This document shows, piece by piece, positions 10,921 to 23,255 of a DNA stretch of 64,000 bases (position 1 is its first letter; each line of letters begins with the position of its first letter). The position numbers were made by a program, and so were the translations under genes. The stretch is taken from NCBI GenBank assembly GCA_964036315.1, contig OZ038511.1:579729-643728 (forward strand). Reading direction: 5' to 3'. The DNA comes from Acanthosepion esculentum (taxonomy: Eukaryota > Mollusca > Cephalopoda > Sepiida > Sepiidae). The notes beneath the pieces are model-generated. The model ran no database searches, was not told the origin of the DNA, and worked only from the letters and a program-made list of their open reading frames with translations.

Positions 10921-11802
10921 ATATGTGGGGGGGCGGGGATAGGAGTTTTTTTTTTTATACTTTGCTTTTCGGTTACGGATTGCCATTATTTTATTTTATT
11001 TATTTTTTTTTTTTTTAGCTCTTACTCGCATTTTTATTTCAATATTTAAGCCTAATTGCATATTTATTATGAATGGAATGGGGGACAAAGATATAGTTTT
11101 GTAGTAATAATAAACTGGAAATTTAGTGAGTTGATGCTAGTACTAAGTGAGTAGATTTATTTTGAGGAATATCTATCAGATTGTAAATATGTGTATAGGT
11201 TACTTGAGTAGATAGAATAATTATTTATTTATTTATTGTTATTAGGCCATCAAATTATTTTAGTCGATAAATAACAAAGTGTGTATACAGGGTTTTTTTT
11301 TTTTACCTGGTAGTTAGAATAGCGAATTTCTTTTGAGAAAGTGCTAGTACAGATTAGTTTTGAATTGGGTATGAGTGTAGGTTTAGTTAAAGATTTAGTA
11401 TCGCGATGGGATTAGTATTTAATATGTAAAACATGGACTTAAACAATGCAATAAAGATACCAGCTCACCTCGGTATGAAGTCCAGAAGTAATAAAACTAA
11501 ACCGGATGTATTTAAAAGACACCACTATATAGAAGATTTGTGTGAAAAGCCCTGTTTTCATTGGTTGACGCTGACTGACATATGTCAATAAGAACGGTCG
11601 AAGTCCGGCCTTGCTAGTTTATTGTAATTACTGTTTTTTGCAATGTTGTGGTGTGTGGCACAAGGCTTTCAAGGAGGCAGCCTGACTCATCTAGAATCAG
11701 GTCGGGGTTGCTGTTGGAGCCGATATGATGCAAAACCCGAAATTGGCGATGAGAACAGTGCATCACTGAAGACCACCCTTGATGCATCTAAAATGTATGA
11801 TT

Positions 11803-11805
<3 letters not shown>
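10921..11805. other. AT-rich DNA, possible LINE 3' flank; no gene
   Basis: T-rich runs at about 10949-10958, 11005-11016 and 11290-11301 may include the untranslated tail of the preceding LINE. Around 11655-11672 the phrase gtgtggcacaaggct resembles the reverse of the SINE body motif. An open stretch at 11643-11888 runs into the following TA repeat and is not convincing. Confidence 0.4.

Positions 11806-11839
<34 letters not shown>
11806..11839. repeat. (TA)n microsatellite
   Basis: Perfect alternating TA for about 34 bp, flanked by unique sequence. Confidence 0.97.
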
Positions 11840-11841
<2 letters not shown>

Positions 11842-14544
11842 AGCACAGCCTACACACCTCATGGTTTGTTATTATCAATTATAGTTGATTGTGACCCACA
11901 AAAGTTCAAGAAAACTATGAGATATTCAATATCACCATAAAATTCAGTTCACTCTGCCATCATTGGAACTGATCACTGGTCTTACTGAACAAGGTCCATG
12001 CTTCATATGGATGTTATGCCTTTATTTACAAAATACATCAGTGAAAACTAGAACCAAATAACAATATCTCAAAAGGGGAAATGGATAAACAAAATACATT
12101 TCAAAGAAATATACAAACAAGAAAAACACTTTTTAAACAGAAACTATAACAATTTGGAACAAACTCAAACAGCTAAAGAGACACATGTTATCTTCAGGGA
12201 GAATTTCAGGCAGTAGTAATGGGCAGCAGAATTACTGTGTTGATCTTTGAGCAGCAGTAGCTAAAAAATACATGACAGTTTCCTTACCCCTAAGGGGGGC
12301 ACGTGCTAAAAGACTCACAGATATTACAGCTAAACACATGTATGTATATATGTGGTAAATGTCTCTTTTTATATTTTTATGGAATATTAAACATTATTCT
12401 CATAATTTTAACCCTATTACTACTGCTACCATGCTACTACTAAGTAGCAAAGTCTCTAAGCCTGGGAACGCATATACTGGTACCTTGGGTGACCATATAT
12501 CAATCTCTTTTCATCAAAAGCCAAAATGTGCTGCTGAAAGATCAGCAGACATGATTCAAACTCTTTGGTTATGTGAAGTTACTGCATAGCATCAAATACA
12601 ACATACCTTACTTTTCAACAACCTGGAATTTAAGTGATTAAAAGCTAAGTTCAATTGACCACTGGAATGTATAATAAAGCCAGTGTATATCCAGAGGTGA
12701 TATTGGTGGCACTAGAAAAGAGTCCACTAGTCTGAACTCCTTGTGGAAAACCAAATGATTGAGTCAAACAAGTACTGTTCCCAAGTTGCCCAATTCAAGA
12801 CAGTTGTAGGGCTGCAAAGGGCAGTTATCTCCCTTTAAGTAAGATGAATTCATTAGGGTCACATGACAGTTGGTGAGTGATGTCAGTGTATGGAGTGATG
12901 AACCCCAGTTGCTATGTAGACTGCTAGGATGATAAATATCACAAGCCCACAGTTGTTGGATAAACAAAGGAACCTACATGGTCCCACAAAGAACATAGAG
13001 GACACCACCAGCCTGGCAGTTTTCCCTTTAGAAATATTACAAATAAGACCTTGTTGCCCTTTCATACTGCTTGCTTTATCCATATATGTTATAATATGTT
13101 TCTGTAGGGAACAAATAGTGACAGGTATATACTTATTTGTATATAATTTTTTGTATGACATAGCAGGATATAGTATCACTTTGAGAAGAATGCATGTTTG
13201 CCATTCCATTCTTTCAGCCACCCTGGTCATTTCTTCCATTATATTAAGTTGTTAGTATAGCACAGATATGCTAATGCCTATAATGGGGAAAGTGGATATA
13301 TTCTCTCTTTCCTAACATTACCATTACTGTAATCGGTGTGTCTGTCCAAAATGAATTAAAGGAACAGGAATAATCTTCTGCCAAAATAATGCAAAACCTT
13401 ATCTTTCTTTGAAGATCGAACCAAAATTGTTCCAGTTTTGTTGAAAAGTGTTTTTATTCAGCTGCCATATTAAAGAGATCTTGTAATTTTAGAGTATCCT
13501 ATATTCTTGTCTTTAGGAACTTTTCTTATGGAAATTTATTTTAATTGCCTGGAAGGCTGCAAAAAACATTTAACACAGATCTTTATAAAGAAAGATACAA
13601 TGTTCTGGGAACATGCTATTATAAAGTTGCTTGAAATTAAAAATGAAATAAAAGCACATATGTGTTGTTCAATAAAGTTAAGACGGGAAATAAAATAGAT
13701 TTGACTGCATAAGCCAGAAGAATATTCTGGTCATCCCATTAAAAAATGATGACTATTTTGTATATGTGGTTTCACTCATTCAGCTCCACAAAGGAAACTC
13801 CCAAATAGCACAAAATGAAGAACCCCCACCCCCAAATAACTGACTTAAAAACCAAAATATTTTGGTAGGAAATTGAATTTCTCATCTCCAATCGAATCTT
13901 AGAAGATTTGGCAGAATTACCATCTGAAACAATGAATCTTTTGTATTGAGAAGAAAAACATGAAGTTGTTCCTTTTGCAGAGAAACATAGATATGGATCT
14001 ATTGATAATAGGTCAATCAATAAGAAAGCTACAGACTTTGTGTCTCTTCCATCAGTCAATCGATAGGTTTTCTTATATAATGATAATGATAACCAAATAT
14101 AAAGAAATAAAACAAGATTTCTCCAATTTAAATCTATAAACTTTGTGATAAATAAAAAGTTTGCACTGTAAATCCTGGAGACATTTCCAAACCCCAAGCA
14201 ACAAGTTGTTTCCAATCAGAATCAAGTAGAAGAGATTTAAACGTGCACAGTGAAAGACTGCTATGTCTTGGAAAAATTTCAGGTAATGGTTTTGGGAAAA
14301 TACTTACAAAAGTATGGACTAAAAGACAATTGACAGAGCATTGATATAAATAATTATATCAGCATCAATTTTGATGAGAAACTAACCCGCTAACGTATAA
14401 TAAAGAAAGAAAACTATCATCTGCTTATTTTCATTGCATATACCCTCACATACTCACATAAATATTTCACATACAGTCAATACGATTCCCAGGACGGATT
14501 TTTCATCTGCTGAAATTTATATTGTGATTCTTTATAGTTCTTTA
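11840..14544. other. AT-rich DNA, no gene assigned
   Basis: A near-palindromic phrase aaagggcagttatctcccttt (12816-12836) has its second half repeated at 39333-39345. Open stretches at 12929-13255 (+), 12883-13239 (-) and 13772-14215 (-) show no motif I recognise, and the first two overlap on opposite strands. Confidence 0.4.
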
Positions 14545-14595
14545 TTAAGCTTAGCTTAGTTTGACACAAGGCTGCAAGTATTGGAGCACCTATAC
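14545..14595 (-). repeat. SINE body fragment
   Basis: Read on the reverse strand this has GGTGCTCCAATACTTGCAGCCTTGTG followed by TCAAACTAAGCTAAGC (shown in two parts). It resembles the 3' body that follows the tRNA-like head in the SINEs at 1598 and 40468. Only the body is present; a head is not recognisable. Confidence 0.5.
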
Positions 14596-16834
14596 TGAAC
14601 TCTATATATTAATGCATTGGTTTGTGAGATGAGATTACTTACCATTATAATTTGGTGTGTGTTTCAAGTAAATTGTTTTTTGTTTTCTTTTTACAGTTTG
14701 GTGCTTAGAGCAAAACTTTTCTTGATTAGATTAAGTGAAAAAGTATTTTATTTCTTCTATTTTTCATTAAATATTAATTTTCAGGTTTTTCAGTATTTGT
14801 CAATTTCATAAAAATGTTGTACAAGAGAGAAAAGATATTTAATGGAAATATTAATATGACAAATTTATTAAACTGATTTTTTTTTTTGAAGAGAGACATG
14901 TTCTTGGCTTATTCTAAAACTAAATTAATCTATACAGAAATTTTAGTTAAAATCTGTCTAGGCATTTCAAAGTAAAATCCCATCGTGATTGATTTTCTTC
15001 AATCAAACGTCTTGGTGTGATTATTATGGTTACTTTTCACTGCTGTTGCTTGGAGAAGTAATTAAAGAATAAATATTTTTGTCTTAAGATTTTCATTCTA
15101 CTTCCTGTCTGTCATTCAGAAACATTAAACAGCAAATGATGAGACAAGCCAACAGATAATTTGATTCATGTTCTCGTAGGAAATTGACACTAGGATTTCA
15201 ATTTGCTTCATCAAAGTCATTTTCCCTAGCAGTTACTTTCCAACAACAATTCTCTTTTCTTAAAATTATAAAGTCTTGAAGAATGACTGACAAAAGTGAT
15301 ATACAAATGAAAATTAGCTGAGATGTATTCACTTGAAATGTTCCCAAATTAGAATAGGAAAAAAACTTTTGGAATTGGAAAATAAATCAAAGAAAAAAAA
15401 AAGAAATATTTTTTTTAGCATCAAAACACTTTAACAAGTGGCAACTATTTCTTTGCCACCTACAATGTCGACTGTTCACTAAAACTTTAAATAATTTAAA
15501 TTTTCAAGCAGAAAAGAAAACAAAGATAAAATGGCAAGAAAATAACGGAGGTGTTTGAAGTTTTTTGAAAAGAAAATTTTTAAAGTCTAGAAAACATACT
15601 TGAATGTAATCAATATTTGAGGAACAAACTTGAACCAATGATTCCATTGCTATTTCAGTGTTTATTTCCACTGTCCTCTGATATTATTATCTGAAAGGGA
15701 CTCACATTTTTAGATAAATGTAAACAATCAAGACAAAATGAAAAGTTGACAGAGATTAAATATCAACAGACAAAAGATAAAAAGTCAAAAGAGATGCTGT
15801 TTTTTGTTAAGTGAACAACATATAAATTCTGAAGACAATGATGAAAACAGATCATCTTTGACTAGAAAGCTGTTTGTATTTGAATAAAAACAATTATTCC
15901 ATTGCTAAGAATCAAATATTAACCACTGTGCTTAGGGGAAAAATCCTAAAATAAACTGGTAAATATTTGAAATAAATATTTTCTCCAGGTTTTCATAAGC
16001 TAGAGAACTGGTCAAAATGTTATGGTAAATACACCAAACATTTGATTCTAACCTGAAAAAAGTCTTAACGATGTTTCATCTTCAAAGTTAAAGCTTAGAA
16101 TTTAACAAAGGATCCAAAGTGAGATCCAGAAAGAAGCTGAAGATGATATTACAGATTCCGTTTTTATTTCTTTTATGTCACAGAAACAGTTTATCGAAGA
16201 TTTAAATTGAATTTTATTCAGACTATGATTTCATAAAAAGGAACTTGAGATGTTAACACATTTGTTTAGAAATTTATTTTTTATTTGAAGCTGAAAGTGT
16301 CGAAAAGTTCTTCTTCTTCCGTTATTGTTTGGTAATAAAGAGAAAAAAAAACAATGAATAATAATTGAAGAATTGAATAATAATCCTTATAATAATCTAA
16401 TATTCTTCAAATTTGATTTCATTGCCAAAATATGTTAAAAGGAAAACAAATGACAACATCCTGAAGGGGTGAGGTGCTGATTTTCACTTGGGTACATGTG
16501 TGTATGTGACAGGGTAGAGGAGATAAAATTTAAAAAGTTATTTTGTGGTGGTGTGACACACACCTGATTGTTTGGTTTGTATCTGATCTTTACATAGGGA
16601 GATACATGTGGCTATAATTTTCAGAGTGTGGAAAATCTAGAGAGAGGCATACATTAGAGTCATTTAAGATTGTGGGTATAGATCAATGGAAAGGTAGCTG
16701 CAAGATCACCAATATAAACCATTGTAGTAGGATGACAATCAGCACTCATTCCTTTCAATTGTGCCACACCATCATTGTGTATGTCTCCAAAGGTATCAGG
16801 AAGGGTGGGGGGCCGTCTGGGGGATTGAATAACA
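14596..16834. other. AT-rich DNA, no gene seen
   Basis: Very A/T-rich with frequent homopolymer runs. No coding, RNA or repeat structure could be supported. Confidence 0.5.
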
Positions 16835-17265
16835 CTTTGTTGTATTCTGTGATGAGAGCTGGTTCTTCCTTCCTGCAAGTTGTAATCATTTGCATGTATA
16901 ATGTAGACCTGTGGAGGAATATCTTTCAGAATGTTTCACCCATAACACATCAGCCCAAAGCTCTGGCATCATGGTGTGGGGTGCCATAAGTTACAACTCT
17001 CATTCACTTTTGCTATTTGTGGAAGGAATATTGAATGGTACTGTATACATCCATTATTCAACTAATTCTGCTGCCATTCTTGCAACTGGAAAGTGATGTA
17101 CTGTTCCAGCAGAATAATACCTGCCCTACTCAACATAAACTGCAAGATTTTCTATACCTTCCTTATCTGACATGATTTACCAGACTTGTCTCTCCTTACA
17201 AAATAGTATGGAATATAATAAGACAATGCCTGACTCATTCAGTTAAGCTCCTGCTACATCTTTTT
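16835..17265 (+). pseudogene. Tc1-like transposase fragment
   Basis: The + strand reads VFCDESWFFLP (first catalytic Asp in the C-D-E-S block), then VEEYLSECFTHN, then SSGIMVWGAISYNSHS, the hallmark MVWGAI block of Tc1 transposases. LFQQNNTCPTQHK follows. Here the family has Q-x-D-N-A, so the second catalytic Asp is changed to Asn. Further on, in another frame, SPYKIVWNIIRQCL stands where the family has S-P-I-E-x-x-W, so the third catalytic residue, Glu, is Lys. The N-terminal DNA-binding domain and inverted repeats are not seen. It is inactive on three counts: truncation, frameshifts and active-site loss. Confidence 0.8.
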
Positions 17266-17827
17266 GTTATATTGCATCTACAAGTACAGGAGACATAGAA
17301 TAATGTATTGCAGGGTGTGATTTACCATCTGTATGATGGCGTGCATGTCAGAGTACAAGCCTGTGTTAACACGTTTGAAGTCTATACAGTGTATTAAGAT
17401 GGAATCTGAATACTTTTGATACACTTCTTTTTTCTGGAACTTGTGCAAGTACTGAAATCTATATTTGGGATCCTTTACTCTCATCTAACTTTATGACTTG
17501 TACATTTACTCTTCAGCATATTGAAACTGATATTTAGAATGTTGCATTTTCCATCAGTGTAAATAGAGCAATAAAAACTCTTATAACACCCTCCTTCCAC
17601 AAAAAAACTGATAATTATCAAGCAAGTCATTGGCTTTTATGTTTTCTCACAGATCAGGAAATTTGAATTTATTTGATTCTTTTCTTTTTACTGTAATAAG
17701 ATCTTTTCTCCTCAATTCAAGATTTTAAAGAGAATCAATTAATTGGTCTAAAGTTTTCCTCTACTTACTGACCTTCTTTAAATAAAGTGGCTCAGTAACA
17801 ATCCAACAGTTATACACTTGCCATCGA
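17266..17827. other. AT-rich DNA between transposon relics
   Basis: No feature found apart from the possible 8-bp target duplication gccatcga at 17820-17827 belonging to the next element. Confidence 0.45.
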
Positions 17828-18336
17828 ATAGGGCTGGTCAAACAGTGCTTGCGAGTCACATGCAGCTCTTTGACATTTAATATGTGGCTTGTGGAAATAT
17901 GTTGGCTGAGCTTCTTTTTCCATCACAGTTAATATAAAAGGTAAATAAAAAAAATTTCAAGCCTTATGATTATTTACTGGGTATGAATTGAGACCCCATT
18001 GGATTAAGTTCCATGTTCATGGTTAGTAATAATATTTAAGAATTTAAATCTTAATTTTAATGCTAGATCTGAGTGAGGCATTGTTCTTTAGTGCTGAGGG
18101 AAGAAATGGTGGGAGGGATTAAAGAAATTTCCAGTCAGCAAGAGTTACAGGGGAATGTCAAAAGACTGATGTCATGAGTAAATGGATTAAATATTTGGGT
18201 CTACTGGTGGAATGAGAGTGGTCACATGTGTATGTAACAAAAAAGTTATGTGTAAATTTTGTTCATGTGTTGCGGCTCTCAAACATCTGAACTGTATAGT
18301 ATGTGGCTCTTACATTAAGAAAGTTTGGCTACCTCT
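17828..18336. mobile_element. non-autonomous hAT-like element
   Basis: The left end reads (at)AGGGCTGGTCAAAC followed by cacatgcagctctttga. The right end, reversed, reads AGAGGTAGCCAAAC followed by a similar gagccacatac. The pairing of ends with an RG-x-GG-x-CAAAC pattern and inward 'ctcttt/ctctta' and 'tgtggc' motifs is typical of short hAT derivatives. Flanks gccatcga (17820-17827) and gccacaga (18337-18344) match at 6 of 8 positions, compatible with an aged 8-bp hAT target duplication. The interior of about 500 bp has no transposase. Boundaries are by eye. Confidence 0.6.
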
Positions 18337-18344
18337 GCCACAGA

Positions 18345-18450
18345 GCAATGGTTAACAAGCTAAACTGGTAGACCATTTGCTAGTTAAGTGAGTTTAATTC
18401 TTACTGGGTAACCTCACTAGTAAAAGCCTTGTGCCAAAATATGCTTGGCT
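18345..18450 (+). repeat. tRNA-derived SINE, diverged copy
   Basis: GCAATGGTTAACAAGC matches the box-A end of the SINE at 1598 (GTAATGGTTAACAAGC). Then come GTGAGTTTAATTCTTACTGGG (box-B region) and, after 20 bp, AAAGCCTTGTGCCA from the body. It starts immediately after the hAT-like element. Confidence 0.65.
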
Positions 18451-20988
18451 TTGTAAATACGCACTTGTGATCATCAGTTGTGGAAAAGGCTTTGATGTTC
18501 TGATTGCATGGAAATAAACATTTCACTGAAATTAAATGATTTATTACAGACAAGTGCATTTGCTGCAGACATGAGAGCAAGCCATTAGCAAAATGAAAGG
18601 ATTGTTGACTGCATTTCTTACAGAATGTGCTTCCTTTCAAACTCAATTGGTGATCATTTAGTTTCAAAATAAAACATAAGACACATTGCAGAAGAACAGC
18701 AGATTAATTACAAGATTTGATGAATTTGATTTTTGTTTATTTCAGTTGTAAATAATTAATAATCTGAGATAAAATCAAAACATTTCTTAAATGAAGCTCT
18801 TTAAAATTAATTTTAAAAAGAATTTGAAAGGATTTAACATTTTTTAAACATTTCCCATCAAATTGTAACTAAATGTTGCATCATTTTCTTGTTCACAAAT
18901 CTCTCCTTTGACATTGATTGAGGATCCCCAAAACTACAGAACATTTTTTAAAGTAAAAGTTTTGAATTTTTAGAATTTAATTTGTTTTAAATATTTTAAT
19001 GTTTAACTTTTATACTTGGGAGTAAATTTGTTCAGGTCAGTTTTAAATTCTTCCATTTGATCTTGAGAAGAAAATATTGGACAAGAAAGAATAAAAAAAA
19101 TTGATTTTCTTTTATCACAAAATGGACTGGAGATTTTTTTTTATTCACTGGATCACATATGAATATCAAGGGAAATAGATTTAATGATTTAGATTTGGTT
19201 TGTTGTACTCCCTGTGTGTATACCAATGTATACATGCATATACACTTAAATGTATACATACACACATATATGTATAAGCATTAATTACACATAGATTTAT
19301 ACATGTAAAATCATTGTGAAAATTATTGTTTAAAGACATTATTTGTTGATTTGAGAACCAAATGGAAAAGTTCCCAAATTTGGAAAACAGAACTTTCTTT
19401 TTCTGCTTTGTGTTTCTGTGGAAGTTTTGGATTAAAAAAAAAAAAACTTTTCTGGCAAATTGATCAATATACCTAATTTCATAGTAGCATTTTATTCCTC
19501 TTCTTCCTTTTCTTCTTCTCTTCCTCCCATACTCCCCTCTTACCCCTCTTCTTTTCCCCTCTTTCTATTATCTTTCTCCTCTCCTTCTTTGTGAACTTGA
19601 GAGGAGAAGGTTTTTTTCCTTTATAAAAATTGGAATCTTTTTCTGCTTTGAGGCCAATGTTTTACAATAGAGATGAAACCATGCAGATTAAACAAGATTC
19701 CTGAGAATTAAATAAGAACAAAAATAACATTGAAGACCAAAAGATTCTTCTTCAGATAAACATTGTCTGTTGATAATCAATATTTGATTAATCAATACAA
19801 TTTATGATTGATTTTGTAAATATTTGATGTTTATCTTGAGAACATTATGACTAGACATTATCAAATGTCGGATGAGCAAATAGATACTCCTTCCCAAATC
19901 AATCATATTTGTTGTTTTCTTAATCAAATTGATGACCAACAAGCATGTGTTCTAAAGTTGCTGGCATTATTTATATTTTGAACTGAGATGACAAACCATT
20001 TCTGCTTTTATTGCTTGAATGTCTTTCTTAAAATGAACAAGAAAGTCAATTTCTCTCATTGATGACAATGAAGCATCAGTTGAGGACATTTAACTTTTCA
20101 AGATTAAAAAAAGTTACAATTATTTTTCTGAAACTTTTTTTTAACATCATCCTTGAGTCATGATTTCTACCTCTCTTGAGAAGATTTCAATCTCATCCCT
20201 TTACTTTTCTACACATCCAAATATGTACATTAAACTTTGAATCTCATGTTGTATCAATCTATGCAAGACATATTTCTTTATTCACACAACACAGATAATG
20301 AGGTTTGAGAAGAAAAATAAAAGAATGGAAAAAAAAGATCACAGGTGATGTCACAACAATAACAGTCACTTATAAATTGACATTTTATTTATGAATGAAT
20401 TTGTGAAGATGAGTAAAGTGGAAAATCATTGGGAAAAAAGAAAGAAAAAATAATGCATTTATAAAAGTATTTAAATCCAGATGCAATCAAAATAATTTAG
20501 ATACAGCATTTTACATAGAAGAGTTTAGTAAAGTAATATAAGAAAATCCTTTTTTCACCAAGGATCACTCCTCCTATCTTATGGAATTATAATTACATGG
20601 AACCTCTTACAAAGAAAATAGTTAATTATTTACTAGAAAATATTGATGAACTAGACAATTGGAGTAATATACAAAAATTGAAGAGCATTTATAATATGTA
20701 GATAAAATAAAAGTCTGTGGTTTCAGAAATTTGGCATGCGGATAACACAGTTCATTATGACAAGACAAAATTAACATTGTTTAATGTTAATATGACAAGC
20801 AGGAAATAACTTCACTTCAGTGAAAGGTACATACGTTGCTTGGTGTTAAATTCCTCCTGATAATGTAGAATTTGCAATTTATTTTAACAGCAGTTATAGA
20901 TTATTGATTTGTTGTAGGAATTCCTTTTTCAGAAAGATTATTAAAAATAACAGTATGTATTCATATAGTTTTGATCAGACATACATTG
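18451..20988. other. AT-rich DNA with simple-sequence patches; no gene
   Basis: Around 19210-19275 the motif atgtatacat recurs with AT/TA steps. A pyrimidine-rich tract is annotated separately. No coding similarity on either strand. Confidence 0.5.
19494..19600. repeat. polypyrimidine (CT-rich) tract
   Basis: About 100 bases almost entirely C and T, with recurring tcttc and ctcct words. Low complexity only. Confidence 0.85.
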
Positions 20989-21350
20989 AAGACGACAAAA
21001 GGAAGGAGGTGGTGATTGAAAAAAACAAAAGGAAGGAGGCATGGATTGAAGAAGAAAAAATGCAGGAAACACGGATTGAAAAAACAAAATGCTGGTTGCG
21101 TTGAGAGAAGAAGACAAATGTGAGGAGAGATTGAAAAAGAAAAGAGGAAGGAGACACAGATGGAAGAAGACAAAAGGCAGGAGGGGTGGATTGAAGAAGA
21201 CAAAATGCAAGGGGCATGGATTTAAGGAGACAAAAGGGAGGAGGCATGGATTGAAGAAGTCAAAAGACCAGGAGTATAGATTGTAGAAGACAAAAGGTGG
21301 GAATCACGGACTGAATCAGACAAAAGGAAGGAGCCGTAGATTGAAGAAAC
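20989..21350. repeat. 30-bp minisatellite, about 12 diverged copies
   Basis: The unit is close to acaaaaggaaggaggcatgg followed by attgaagaag, repeated head to tail roughly a dozen times with substitutions. Because 30 is a multiple of three, several frames stay open on both strands (for example 20941-21247 on -, 21089-21286 on +). They encode 10-residue repeats rich in K/R/G on the + strand and F/S/P/L on the - strand. These open frames follow from the repeat and are not evidence of a gene. Confidence 0.9.
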
Positions 21351-21681
21351 CTAACAAAAAAAAGGAATTCAATGCAACCAAAGGAAAAAGTAAACCTGAA
21401 GAATGATGTCATTTCAATCTTATTAGGAATGTATATTTATTTTATGAAAATTACCCAATTGTGGCACAAGACCAAATAGAAAGTTGGGGAAGGCTGGTTA
21501 TCAGTAACTATCGTAGACCTACCCAAACAGATTAATGACCCATTCATTCATTACAATTTTCGCATTCACCACAAGAACTCATCCATCACCATTCAATCCT
21601 ACATGTACCACAATATCACATATTCACAGGGAATCTACAACACACCCTGTGGCATAAAAATGTGTAAATTTCAAAATATCT
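21351..21681. other. flank of Tx1 element, no gene
   Basis: The phrase ttgtggcacaagacc near 21461 resembles a fragment of the SINE body on the reverse strand. The remainder is unassigned, up to the oligo-T that marks the 3' end of the reverse-strand LINE. Confidence 0.4.
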
Positions 21682-21952
21682 CTTTTTGTTTTTTTTTCCT
21701 CATAAAAATTTATTTCATGAGTCATGAAATGAGGCAAGAGATGAACCCCAAAAAGAAACTAAAAATATAAGAAAAACAAACAAAAACATAACAGATGTTA
21801 GTAGGACCCGTCCACCCACTCAAAAGTAAAAAGAGTGGCTGCTGTATTCTGCTAATAGACAGAATCAAGAAACACACTCACTAATGGAGTGGGAAAAAAT
21901 GAAATGGCAGAGTGAGAAAATCAAATCTGCCCATCCCCTTCTGAAGGCTATG

Positions 21953-22540
21953 TCATTGAGAGATATCATTCTGTATCATTTGCCAGGTAAGAGAAAACTC
22001 AGGGTTGCTAAAATAATTCACCACTGGTGCCCAAGACCAGAAACATTGCAAATCTGATGCCAACAAGACAAGCCAGCCACATAGAGGGTCTGTTGCAGCC
22101 CCCTCCACTAGTTCATGATACAATAGCCCACAAAGCCATGAAAGCTCACTGGATTGCAGAATGACCCTCAAGGCTGCCCAACACTCTCGGAGGAATCTCG
22201 TTTGATTCTGGGGCTTACAACAGCACTCAGCCTCTGAAATGGGGGAGTGACAGTAAGGCTATGGAAGGCATCCATTACACTCCCCTCCAAAATTGAATCC
22301 TCTATCAACACATGGTACAGGTAAGACAACCATAAATACTGATAGCACAACAAGTGCAACATTCCCAGCCTGCCATGACACAGGCATTGGGCAATGACCA
22401 TTCTGCAGACCCTGAAAGAGGGTGGACAACAAGCCCTCAAGCATCTTCTTTTGATCTTTGAAGAGAAGAAGTACAGCCAGTTGATAAAGGATAAGAGGGA
22501 AAATGTTAGTGGCACAGGCCTCAGCTCTGGAATGTGGGAC
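21953..22540 (-). pseudogene. late ORF2 segment of the Tx1-like LINE
   Basis: After the endonuclease, reverse-strand frames read LILYQLAVLLLFKDQKKMLE, GLLSTLFQGLQNGHCPM, CWAALRVILQSSELSWLCG and FWSWAPVVNYFSNPEFSLTW. These fit the C-terminal part of Tx1-type ORF2 proteins as I recall them, but no RT motif (such as F/Y-A/V-D-D) appears anywhere between. Several frames contribute, so at least two frameshifts are present. The assignment to late ORF2 is less certain than the endonuclease call. Confidence 0.5.
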
Positions 22541-22569
22541 AATCTAGCAAATCTAGGTTGACTCTTCTT

Positions 22570-23073
22570 ACTAACATTCTATCCACTTAAGAGCCCATGT
22601 CCACATCTCCCACCCTGAATGATCAACAGGTATCTATTGACAAGCCCAAATTCAACATTCAGATCAACCAGGATATGATTGCCCAGCCTCCCACTAGTTC
22701 TCCACCTCCTGTCTATCTTGGAGCCCAGGATGGCATTCCAGTACCCCATTACAACTAAGCATGACAAATCCACCAGGAACCAATCCAAAACAAACTATTG
22801 CTCACAGCAATATCAGCCACAATCAACCACCCCCCTATCAACATGGACATGGTTCACATTCACATCCAGGGAATGTTTAACTAATAAGGAAACACTACTG
22901 GCCAGCTGGTCCATGTATGCTGAATAGATGACAAAGTTGCTAGACAACACATGAGCATTAATGTCGCAAACAAAGTGTGTCTCCTGGATTGTGGTCACAT
23001 CCACACCAATGGACACGAAATCATGAAACAGGTAGGAAGCCTTACTCCAATCTCTCAAGCACCTTGCATTCAA
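22570..23073 (-). pseudogene. APE-type endonuclease of the Tx1-like LINE
   Basis: From 23073 the reverse strand reads NARCLRDWSKASYLFHD, GVDVTTIQETHFVCD and SNFVIYSAYMDQ. That is the N-x-R-G-L and Q-E-T-H blocks of LINE APE endonucleases, with the metal-binding Glu kept. A deletion/frameshift near 22810 removes the middle. The later block reads GYWNAILGSKIDR at about 22750-22710. In the family this is G-D-W-N-A, so the catalytic Asp is a Tyr here. It ends around LLIIQGGRCGHG. The enzyme nicks target DNA to prime reverse transcription; this copy could not. Confidence 0.8.
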
Positions 23074-23255
23074 GCTGGTTAGTTTAATAGACGTTTTCTA
23101 AGTAGATTCCCTTAAATGCAGACTGGTCAGAAATCTGCAGGATCGGGACCCCAATGGTTTTTCCTAGGCCATATGTAATCTGTCTGTTGGTGATAATCCT
23201 GCAAATATTTGTAGGAAAAATAAACTTCAGTTCCCTGTATAATGAAGGGTAGAAC

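Noticed and set aside
12883..13255. Overlapping 108- and 118-codon frames on opposite strands
   Set aside because: Mutually overlapping, no recognisable protein features, no supporting signals.
13495..13698. Terminal-exon-like frame after cttgtctttag
   Set aside because: Only an acceptor-like signal and a 63-codon AT-rich frame; no homology and no polyadenylation context beyond chance.
13772..14215. 147-codon open frame on the reverse strand
   Set aside because: No motif, no splice context, and AT-rich hydrophobic composition. A frame of this length can occur by chance in 128 kb of double-strand search space.
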